Positions 55,347-64,000 of a DNA stretch of 64,000 nt are shown here, piece after piece. The notes below the pieces were generated by a model that did no database searches, had not been told where the DNA came from, and saw nothing but the letters and a program-made list of their open reading frames with translations. The position numbers and the translations under genes are program-made. Numbering within the stretch: the first letter of the stretch is position 1; every line of letters starts with the position of its first letter. This DNA is from Adiantum capillus-veneris (lineage: Eukaryota; Streptophyta; Polypodiopsida; Polypodiales; Pteridaceae): assembly GCA_014529385.2 (NCBI GenBank), contig CM043968.1:24306513-24370512 (forward strand), written 5' to 3'.

Positions 55347-55748
55347 TGTAACATTTAATGAACTGGTACCTTGTGTGTAGCGGAAAATAGCATGAACATA
55401 GTGAGCATTTCATTAGAATAGATTCCTAATGAGCATAACAAGAGTGCTTGGGTGGAGAGAGAAAAAAAAAGCATAACACCTAGTTAGATAGCATGAAAAA
55501 TACTTCAAAAGAGAGAGAAATTAAGCTATTGACTGCACTTGAGGACCGGATTTACATGGAGCCGGTCCCACCTCCAAAAGGCTTTGTATTATAGGTTTCT
55601 CCCATCAAGAGAGATATTTTACAATACAATTCTTTGTGTTCCTTCAATACTAGCTAGTGCAATGAAGATGGAAGCTTCAAGCACTAAGCAAAACACTTAT
55701 AAAACACAACATCAATTACCTCACGGTCTCAGACCCACGACCTCACAC
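55347..55748 (-). repeat. 5' LTR of Gypsy, truncated
   Basis: Plus-strand start TGTAACATTT at the primer site. 55526-55748 matches 50272-50510. Homology stops at 55748 inside 'cctcacac', where a foldback repeat begins. Confidence 0.75.
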
Positions 55749-56270
55749 GCCCTTGTGGCCACCCCCTTTTTGGCATTTTTGGCCTTGTTTGCACTTTTGG
55801 ACCCCAAAAATGGTGGGATAAAGCTAAATTTAACTGTTAATGCACATGATCACTCACTTCCACTTAACTTAATACATTAAGAAGCCAAAAAGGCAAATCA
55901 TTTTGGGGACAATATACAAATCATCCAAGTAAAAAGAAGTAGAATTTACACTATACTGCTGCATTAACTTCTACTTTCACTAAATATTAACATTTTTTGG
56001 TGTCCTAGAGGGCATACAAGGCCAAAAAAGTCCAAAAAGGGGGTGTCCACAAGGGCGCACAGATGGGCTAAATAGGACTTCTGTTTGGCCCATCTGCACG
56101 CCCTTGTGGCCATCCCGTTTTTGGCTTTTCTTGGCCTTGTATGCCCTCTAGGATACCAGTAAATGTTAATATTTAGTTTAAATTTAATTGTTCATGCACA
56201 GAATCACTTAACTTAGAACACATGAAGAAGCAAAAAAGGCAAATGAATTTGGAGACAGTACATTCAAAAC
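55745..56270. mobile_element. Foldback repeat
   Basis: An inverted repeat has arms 55981-56068 and 56088-56175 (about 88 bp each, few mismatches) around a 19-bp loop. The arms contain 'cctagagggcatacaaggcc' and its complement. A further copy of the right arm (55745-55800) and its tail ('aaatttaa(c/t)tgtt' to 'ggagaca', 55830-55915) repeats the unit at 56088-56270. No ORF. This looks like a composite MITE or foldback element inserted at or forming the break of the Gypsy LTR. Confidence 0.75.
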
Positions 56271-56349
56271 TCTCAATCATTTTGTCATTGCAAAATCATC
56301 TGAGTACAAAAGCAGGGTGTGCAATACAAATAGGAAATTGTGACTTTGG

Positions 56350-57242
56350 CTAATGCTCAAAGTCCCACCGCAATCAGCATGCAAGCTGCATGTCCTTGGT
56401 TGTATTTTCACTCTCTTTGCATGTATTACACATAGGTTGGTATCTTCCAACACGGAGATGATGTGAGCCTCTGCAGCTTCTTGAATAGCCTCCAGGGCCA
56501 TTGCTTGCATTCTATATTGATCGCCATAGCTTTGGAGCACCTCATTCACCGTGCGAGCAAAGGGGGCTTGTCAAATTAGAATCTCGGTTGTCTTCTAGTA
56601 GTCTTGGATTTTTGCAAATGCGCTTGCTATTTTACGACGCCATTGAGGTTGTCTAGGGGGAACTTTCACATTTTCTAGTGGGTGGCATTTGGGCTTCTCA
56701 AAAATTTTAGATTTGTGTCTGTTTATATGCTTTGGCGTTGGATCTTTTGCCTCTTCTAACTCATCCTCACCCTTGCCTCCCGATCTTGTGTTGTGGGAAG
56801 AGCTCCCTAGCCATGGGACAGGGTCTTCCCCCCACTAGCACCCGATGTGTGTGGTGTATATGTGCACGCTGCCATAGTGGATCTATCTCTGATTCATTAT
56901 CTGTATGGACTACCCAAACTCTGGATGGTTATGTTGCAATTGGTGGCGCGACAACTGATCCATCTCAGACTCCGATGTTTGACGGACCTCCTCTTCTTTC
57001 CAGCACTCGGCGCATTGCTTAACTCTACGTCATGGTGTTTGTTGTTGTGCACGTGATAAATCTTCTGCCCTCGATGACTCTTGGGCCCGACTACCATGTC
57101 CACTGCTTGAAGAGTGCCTAGAACGGCTAGGTGTTTGCGGCCGTTTTCTTGTTCCTTTAATCCACACTGGCTTCTCACATCCTTGGAGGGTGTTTTTGTT
57201 GGCAGGCGGATGCTCTTTGGCGGTTTGTTTGGTGCGCGCCAT
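56350..57242 (-). pseudogene. Histone H3-like gene, decayed
   Basis: The minus frame starts with ATG at 57242 reading MARTKQTA, the exact H3 N-terminus, then a long divergent basic tail (NKNTLQGCEK, TRKRPQTPSRSRHSSSS). About 215 codons later a histone fold appears: KTTEILI, QAPFARTVNEV, EAIQEAAEAHIISVLEDT and NLCVIHAKRVKI, matching H3 helices aN to a3. All this lies in one frame with six stops (57030-57032, 56910-56912, 56883-56885, 56835-56837, 56595-56597, 56571-56573), all TAG or TGA. After HAKRVKI a 1-base shift restores the KD.QLA end. Loop 1 has canonical H3 length, and the long tail recalls CENH3 and other variants. I cannot assign the variant. No introns are evident. Confidence 0.75.
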
Positions 57243-57879
57243 TGGGTATGGTAAGAGCTCACCTATGCTAAAGAAATAAGTGGTTTATGAATGGATCCAA
57301 TATTTGTAAGGACCCATTTTAAAAGATCCCAATTTAAAAGGAACCTGTTCACACTAATTTTTACAAAAAACTATTATTTTTAAAAAGGGTGCAACAAACT
57401 TTATTAAAAAAATATGTAAAGAAGAGTTGGACCATGTGTTCACGTGTAGTCATTCGCACAAAATCCACTTTGACCCTTCTCACACTTTACATTGGCACCA
57501 TGCAGCATGCTTGGCAGGGCCTTGTGACATTTTCCACTTGATGTTGTTCCCTTGACTACTCAATTTGTGTAGCTCCCTAGCAATCTTGGATTGTCACGTA
57601 CGCTCCATTGTGAGCTTACGGGCAAATGTCGTGCAATAAAATCAGTTGAACATCTCCTCCAAATAATTGGATTGCACCATACCACCACCATGTCGAGTAT
57701 TTTTAAAGTACACCCCCCTTGCTCAATAATGGGACTTCTCCATGCCTTAGTGCTAAAAATCTCAAGCGAACCATATTTGTGCATAGAAAATGCACCATGC
57801 ACAAACAAGATATGTTGTTCACATGAGAAAACGATGCACATTAATTAATGAAAACAATCTCTTGTAATAAGTTCACTAC
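57243..57879. other. No recognised gene
   Basis: A+T-rich sequence upstream of the H3-like ATG. There is a short repeat of 'aaaagatcccaatttaaaagga' type at 57320-57345. No TATA box I trust. Confidence 0.35.
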
Positions 57880-58900
57880 GTTACATGGCTTTCCATGTAA
57901 TGTGTGATGTTATTTTCACCCCAAGAAAGGGTGAAGACCTTGGTGAAATCCGCCAAGGCTTCTTGAAATGATTGGTGTTGTTCTTTTGTTGTGTCAGTAA
58001 AGCCCATAAGTTTAACCATTTTATCAAAAGTTGCCCAAACTTACTTGCAATTGTTTGCAAGCTCGCGAATCAAATCATTGTCAATAGTAGCTTTGCATAA
58101 TGCCTTCTAGAGTTCCCAAAGGTTACCTGCCTTGTGGTTGGAGCTGCTTTGAGCATCATATCAACCTGACTTTCCTTGGATTACTTTCTTAAAAAAGTGT
58201 CTAGCTTTTTGTCCACTCATTGACACTTGTTGGGCAATTTCATGGGCCTCCCTTGTGTTCTTTGCAACAATGATTGACACATTTCCATCATGACAGCCAA
58301 TGGAAATCAAGTCTGCCTCCACCCTTTTGATTTCTTCTTGGGATTTTTCCCATGGCTTCATTGTGAAAGCATAGTCAATGTGGAGCTTCAATAGCCTATC
58401 AAAAATGCGCATCAATGCGTGTAATGTACAAAATTGTACATTCGATAGAGGAAATGGAAAGATTGGATTTCAAGCCTGGTCCTTTTGCGCACGATCTAGG
58501 GCATTCAACATGGGACATGTCAAAAAAATAGACGTTTCCCATTCTCTGCCTTCATCTCCGACATCAAGATTGTCCAACCCTTCTTATCCATCCCCTTGCC
58601 ATGGAAGCATTGAACCACCATTTGCAGAGTTTTTTTGTTCTTTTTGTATGTTAGGTTTGTACCCTCGAGTGCAAAATGGACAAGGCAAGGTTCCCACATC
58701 AAGTAGACACTTTATGGTCTTCAAGTCCCCACCTAGGTGCCACTCAACCTCCGACTTCTCACCTACAAGTTGGGAGTGTATTACTTTTGTGATCCATGGA
58801 GTTCCCTCAAAAATTCATGAAAGTACTCCATTGGTCTCTTTGAGCACCTCAATAGAAATATGGGGTGGGAGATGGCTCGACTGAATCCCTTTGCTTGGTT
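57880..58900 (-). pseudogene. Unknown gene remnant
   Basis: A minus frame from 58415 (MMRIFDRLLKLHIDYAF) through VEADLISIGCHDGNVSI, continuing past stops (about 58161, 58110 and 58045) into NDLIRELANNCK, FDKMVKLMGFTDTTKEQ and SWGENNITHYMESHV, ending at about 57880. Protein-like sequence also lies upstream (58500-58850) with EWHLGGDLKTIKCLL and GTLPCPFC. I infer a single-frame remnant of a protein of over 250 residues. The final WGENNITHY stretch and the Cys/His-containing upstream part suggest a transposase or zinc-finger protein, but I cannot name the family. Confidence 0.4.
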
Positions 58901-58964
58901 TGCAAAAGGGCCTCGTTCATTAGAGTGACACGTAGCCCCTTTAACCTTCCGCCTTTCACTATTT

Positions 58965-59807
58965 GACGTTCATAAAATCTAATATCTAACCATTCCAAAT
59001 GATGTTCTCATATTAAACTCATCATTTAAAGTGGGAGAATAAATGGGAATGAGGGTTATGATATAGACATGTGCTTATGGATCTATCTCAACACGGGGCC
59101 AAGGTAAAAGGGTCCAACTGAGAGATGGTCTGTCAAAGAGCAATGCTACCTAATTGGAGTTTAAAGACCTTATGGTTAGATTCATTAAAGACATCCAAGG
59201 TTAGTGTTAAAAAGTCCTTTGACCTTAGGCAAAGCTAGGGATGTGCTTGCGGTGCTTGTGGTGCTTTTTGTGCGTGATGACTAAGGTGCTTGAGGTGCAA
59301 GGGCTGAGCTTGATGTGGGAACCTTCTCCAGGCTTGAGTTGATCTTGTAGAGTGAGAACCTTCCCCAAGCTTGAAGGGTTCAAGGTGTTCCCAAAAGTCA
59401 ACATGATCCCTACTCAAGGGGAGGCGATCCCTCATTGTAGGAGCTAGAGAGAGAACACACACACCCTCACACAAGTGAAGCATGGTCTAAAGAAGTATTT
59501 AGGACACTTTTCAAGTTCCTCTTCATGTTGCCCTCATGATGTGCCTAAAGCGTATTGGTTGGTCTCTCAAGGGATCCAATGATAATTTAGCTAACTTATT
59601 TTATTGATTATGCATTTATCAAGTCCTCTCTCTCAAAGGGGAAAGGGGGACACTTGTCCCAAGGCTAGCATGGTTGCTTGATATACACCCTCCATGTGAT
59701 TGGCTAGGCTTGTAGGGGTCCAATCATTTTCTAGCATGAGTTACAAGGGGGCATCGACCAAGGAAGCTGGGGGCTTGCTTGTAGGGTATACTCCCCCCCC
59801 CCCCCCC

Positions 59808-59838
<31 letters not shown>

Positions 59839-60522
59839 TCATTGTTTGAAGTGCAAAGTGCAAGAGCTCCATCTCCTTCTTCAAGCTTGTTGAGAAGTTG
59901 AGAGCCTATACCAACACTCTTGTCTATGGAATGAAAATCCAACCAAGAGCCATGTTTCAATGCTTAAGCTTTCCATATTCTCCATCTTCATTACTATGCT
60001 ATTATGCTATGCTAAGCAAGAAGAGTGATGATAAGTGAGGAACTATTTCTTTTTCCTATGAATGTTTCTTCTTCCTCTTCCCTACCCTCATTCCCTGCTA
60101 GCTCTCTCCACCTTTGAAGGTGTTTGAGGCCTTGGGACTGACGCCGGGGATGGTTAATGCTTTAACAAAGATTATGTTATGCTCTTGATGCATTAAGCTT
60201 TCCATATTCATTGCATCACCTAGGTCACAAGGACACAAATATTGTATTTTACCAAGCCTCTCTTGATGGGAGAATCTATGGTACAAAATCCTATTGGAGG
60301 GGGCACCGGCTCCACATAAATCTGGTCCTCAACTGTTGTCAAGTTCTCTAAAATCTCTCTGTTGTAAATGTATTGTTCATGCCAAATTAATTAAGTACTA
60401 TGGCTATGTTGCTACTGCTAATTAAGTTCACCCTCTACGTTCTCAATGTAGTCTCACAAAAATGCTCACTTCAATTCTCTTAATTCCACTATTCTCAAAG
60501 TTCATAGGCCATTTCCATTACA
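58965..60522 (+). repeat. 5' LTR of a second Gypsy copy
   Basis: Ends TTACA at 60522 directly before a primer site. Its first about 730 bp repeat at 60946-61690. Part of it (about 60100-60330) is the reverse complement of 50272-50510 and 55526-55748, so it is the same Gypsy family on the opposite strand. It contains poly-C followed by (CA)n at 59788-59834. The LTR is about 1.56 kb; the start is approximate. Confidence 0.75.
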
Positions 60523-60536
60523 TTGGTATCAGAGCC
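60523..60536 (+). promoter_or_regulatory. Primer binding site
   Basis: TTGGTATCAGAGCC directly follows the LTR. The minus-strand Gypsy at 55 kb has a degenerate version in the same place. Confidence 0.85.
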
Positions 60537-60870
60537 ATTGGTTTCTCTTTTCTTGCTTAAGAAGAGAGGTCCTTAAGTTGTCCATGAAAGGTTGGACGTG
60601 TTCATTGCAATAAGATAAGTGAGACAGGGATCTATTTTCTTGGTTGAGAAGGAATTAGTTCAAGGTATACCGTTGGAAACTATAGTCTTGATGATGGAGC
60701 CTCTTGGGGCTTGCCTTTGGCTTAACCATTATTGAGCTATGAGCAAGCTCAACAGGAACAATAAACAACCAAGCAATGTTAGACCCTCTCCACTAGTATT
60801 TGCAATCAATATTGTCTAAACCACGGTACCCAAGCACAAAGTAATCTATAAATAAGTTTAATAATTAGCA

Positions 60871-60945
60871 TGGCTGACAATAACCAAGAGAGTAGAATGA
60901 ACATTGATAACTTTCCACATATAGGTGCTAATGATGATTCTCCAT
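60871..60945 (+). pseudogene. Gypsy gag stub
   Basis: MADNNQESRMNIDNF matches the gag start MDDNSKESEINVDNF at 54928. The frame continues about 25 codons and then meets the next LTR copy, so everything from early gag to the polypurine tract is deleted. Confidence 0.75.
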
Positions 60946-61690
60946 GTGTCATAAAAATTTAATATCTGACCAGCCCAAATGATTTTCTCATATTAAAATT
61001 GATCATTTAATATGGGAGAATAGACGGGAACAAGGATTAGAATATAGACATGTGTTTTTGGTTCTATCTTGACACAAGGTCAATGGTAAAGGGGCCCAAA
61101 TGAGAGATGATCTATTAAAGAGCAAGGTTAGTTGATGGAGCTTAAAGACCTTATGGTTAGCTTCATTGAAGACCTCCAAAGGTTAGTGTTAAAAGTCCTT
61201 TGACCTTAGGTAAGCTAGGGTTGATCTTGAGGTGGGAACCCGGCCCAAGCTTGAGGTGCTTTTTGTGCTTGTTGACTAAGGTTCTTGAGGTGCTTATTGT
61301 GCTTGATGACTAAGGTGCTTGTCGTGCTTGCTAACTAAGATGCTTGAGGTGCTTGTCGTGGGGTTGCCGACTAGGTAGTTTGAGATGCTTGTGGGAACAT
61401 TACCCAATCTTGAGGTGCTTTGTCATGCTTGCTGACTAAGGTTCTTGAGGGTAAAGTGTTCCACAAAGTCAAAAAATATCCCTACAAGGAGGGGGCGATC
61501 CCTACAAGAAGGTTCTAGAGAGAGAACACACACACCCTCGCACAAGGCAAGCTTGGTACAAAGAAAGCATTTAGGACACTTGTCAAGCTCCTCTTCATGT
61601 TGCCCTCATGGTGTGCCTAAAGCCTATTGGTTGGCCTTCCAAGGGGTCCAATGATAAATTAGCTGATTTAAGTAATTGTTTTTGCATTTA
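60946..61690 (+). repeat. Second LTR copy of the deleted Gypsy
   Basis: Colinear with 58965-59620, with about 15-20 percent difference and extra 'gatgacta(a)ggtgcttg' units around 61255-61400, a local array of short repeats of the type 'gaggtgctt(g/t)'. It runs into the microsatellite block at 61699. Confidence 0.75.
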
Positions 61691-61696
61691 TCAAGT

Positions 61697-62222
<526 letters not shown>

Positions 62223-62223
<1 letters not shown>

Positions 62224-62508
62224 TTTTATTAACGTCCTCGGAGGTCAAATATGACCTATTGGACTAAAGCTACATGTGATGTAGTATGTGTATGGATGAT
62301 GACTCTGATGCTCCAAAATTGTGGAGATGATAGTCTCAAGGAAGAGCCCGCATTGTGGCTGGGAGAGGAAAGTGTGTAGTTCTAAGTCATGAGCGATATC
62401 GCTAGTGCTTTTGGGAGGATTTTTTTTTTTTTTTTGTTTAAGATTTGCACTCTCTCTCTTGCCCTCTTTTTTTAAAAAAAACTCTTCACTCTCTCCCTCT
62501 CACATTCC

Positions 62509-62542
<34 letters not shown>

Positions 62543-62549
62543 TGCACCA
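62223..62549. other. No gene; T and C homopolymers
   Basis: A T run at about 62420-62435 and a C run at about 62511-62541. No coding sequence. Confidence 0.7.
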
Positions 62550-63500
62550 ATCCTCCTTCTTTGTTCTTGTTCTAGCTTCAACCCAAGCTCCAATTCTTTG
62601 TTTTTTCTTTCTAAGTTTTGTAAACTTCATTACTCCCCTTGAGTGAAGCTACTGCTAGGTTTTCCCTTATTTGCTTTAGAAATTCCGCTTGGTCATTGAT
62701 TCTCTGCTCTGAGTATTGAAAAGAACAATTTCGTACATTCAACTATACTTGGACCTTTTGTACTATGACTGAGGAGTGCTCATAAGTTCATTTGTCACTT
62801 CAGTCAGTTGCTGCTCCTTGCTTTTACAGGCAGCCGATAACTTTGTGAGGAGTTCCCCTAACTCTTCCATCTCCTTTATTTTCCTTGACCATTTGTGTTG
62901 TTCTGCTTTGTTCTTGAGCTCTTTGATTTGACCTTGAAGATTTTCAATGATATTTATTTTGTCTTCAAGCTTGCCTTGGAGTGCATCAATGATCTGTTCA
63001 AGTTCTTGAGCTTTTGCATTGGGCTAAGAGCTGATGTCCGCATTTTCTCAGTCATCACCTGCATCTGCTTCGCATATTCATTGACTTGAGTGATAACTTC
63101 ATCAGTCTTTTCCCATTCTTCGTATTCTGCTTGAGGTCTTTGGAAGGTCTAGCCTCATCTTTGGTTGTTTCAGGTAGCTGCTCTTGATTGGATTCCTTCT
63201 CTATCTTTAACCCATCTCCTTTTATTTCCTTGATTTCATCTAATTGGTTAGTTTGATGAAGAGCTTGGACTAGGAAAAGGCTGATCCGGTATTGAGTGAG
63301 GATAGTCTTGGAGACATCACCTCCCTTTCATGTTGTGGCTCAGTTGATTTTTCAAATTCTGCTTGTTGTGGTTGTTGAGTAGTTGATTCTTCTCTGGCTT
63401 CAGCTTCCGCATATATCCTTTCTAGCATGTCTTTCGGATCTTCTTGGATCTTCTTCTCAGGTTTTTTGGTATAGAACCCTTGACTTCCCTTGGATTCCAT
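62550..63500 (-). pseudogene. Family B coiled-coil region, third copy
   Basis: On the minus strand the sequence starts MESKGSQGFYTKK at 63500, with PKDMLERIYAEAEA (about 63440), then frame-broken coiled coil. The complement of about 62950-63030 encodes the same IDALQGKLED segment as the copies at 8-354 and 40319-41077, and 62550-62700 matches the ELGLKLEQEQ coil. The C-terminal part found at 38948-39712 is absent; the poly-C and microsatellite lie there instead. The segment joins leader-type sequence at about 63540, so the N-terminal domain (41850-42326) is deleted. Confidence 0.55.
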
Positions 63501-63544
63501 AGATCTGAAGTTTGTCCTGCAGCTTGTCGACTTCGTTCATAAGT

Positions 63545-64000
63545 GTGGGACGGGTGTTTGACCTCACTCCAATCTTATTGCAGACATAGCGAGAACCACG
63601 AATATGATTGTCAATCCATGGGACGAAGCTGACTCGATTAGTGCATAGAGGCTACAAGAGACTAACAATCTCTTGGAAAACAACAAACAACTTGCATCTA
63701 TCTCAAGCTACACTCAAATGACAGAAATCACCAAAAGCTAATCGCTCATTGGCAAACAAATCACAACCGTTACAGCATCAAATGACACCCAAACCTTATG
63801 AAACTTCTAGGACATGTTTATAAGACCTACGGAGACATGTTTATGGTCTCAAATCTCACTTTAGGTCAAGTGAAAAAATTGTGATTATTAACAGCAGCAG
63901 TGAGTTTTTGACCTAGTCGTTTTCGACCCAGAATGCATCTAAATGCTTAGCAATGATGTCCCAATAACCCGCCTATACTTATTTTATAATTTTGAAGCTT
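63545..64000 (-). repeat. Family B leader segment
   Basis: Homologous to 37826-38290 with about 10-15 percent difference. Contains a degenerate palindrome core 'attgtgattattaac' near 63884. It continues past the window end. Confidence 0.7.

Larger units (their letters stand above)
50272..55748 (-). mobile_element. Gypsy element, both LTRs truncated
   Basis: Minus-strand gag, protease, RT, RNase H and integrase lie between homologous sequence at 50272-50510 and 55526-55748. The minus-strand primer site TTGGTATTAGAG (plus 55335-55346) adjoins LTR sequence starting at 55347 (plus TGTAACATTT). The 3' LTR is missing its end, and the 5' LTR is cut at 55748 by a foldback repeat. The integrase is cut near 50808. 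Related LTRs in the opposite orientation occupy 58965-60522 and 60946-61690. Confidence 0.85.

Noticed and set aside
56732-57056. Plus-strand ORFs over the H3-like gene
   Set aside because: Opposite strand of a frame that matches histone H3. No domain of their own.
56350-57242. Calling the H3-like gene a definite CENH3
   Set aside because: The long tail is suggestive, but loop 1 has canonical H3 length and the DTNLC.IHAKRV core is canonical. The variant stays open.

Overview
The window looks like a piece of a large, repeat-rich land plant nuclear genome. The reasons are Ty1/Copia and Ty3/Gypsy elements with plant-type primer binding sites (TGGTATCAGAGC and TGGCGCC/TGGCGTCG-GTTGCCGGGG classes), 5-bp target duplications, long leaders and long GA/CT and GT microsatellites. 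A fern or another large-genome seed-free plant is my guess from the style of the elements, and I cannot prove it. I found no tRNA, rRNA or CRISPR, and no convincing intact host gene. Nearly everything is retrotransposon in several layers of insertion and decay.

Layout. 0-2.6 kb: a plus-strand copy of an unknown-protein LTR family (called B here), split by a small TRIM-like element (355-1694, TSD CAATA). 2.8-3.5 kb: Copia RT remnant. 3.5-5.4 kb: mostly unassigned, with a TATA box, two stem-loop repeats and a 58-bp tandem pair. 5.46-10.2 kb: an element (C) with LTRs at 5462 and 9180, an ORF with repeated W-V-P-K motifs and an unknown 128-aa ORF. 10.2-11.6 kb: LTR fragment and ORF remnants. 11.65-26.09 kb: a four-level nest. 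A Gypsy gag remnant is split by a gag-only Copia (11795-25579), which is split by a gag/protease-only Gypsy (13050-24283), which is split by a young intact Copia (17385-22906) with a 1324-aa polyprotein and LTRs differing at one base.

26.09-34.05 kb: element A, with an LTR, a PBS at 27151, a 3.2-kb leader carrying an array of 24-bp palindromes, then several ORFs of unknown function, a gag-like zinc knuckle and a retropepsin-like fold that has lost its catalytic motif. 34.05-36.83 kb: minus-strand Copia remnant with its LTR at 36834. 37.8-49.5 kb: a minus-strand B element whose leader also carries 24-bp palindromes of a different sequence but the same geometry, interrupted by a full-length decayed Copia (42985-47943). 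49.85-50.27 kb: W-V-P-K remnant. 50.3-55.75 kb: minus-strand Gypsy gag-pol. 55.75-56.27 kb: foldback repeat. 56.35-58.9 kb: a non-LTR island with a decayed histone H3-like gene and an unknown pseudogene. 59-61.7 kb: Gypsy LTRs around a stub of gag. 61.7-62.55 kb: extreme microsatellite block. 62.55-64 kb: third copy of family B.

The most interesting signal is the pair of leader palindrome arrays in A and B. Two sequence-unrelated 24-bp perfect palindromes have the same plan (9-bp arms around a self-complementary hexamer with central CGCG) and recur at about 285 bp in the leaders of two elements that encode unknown proteins. The shape recalls retroviral dimerisation stem-loops, but that function is inference.
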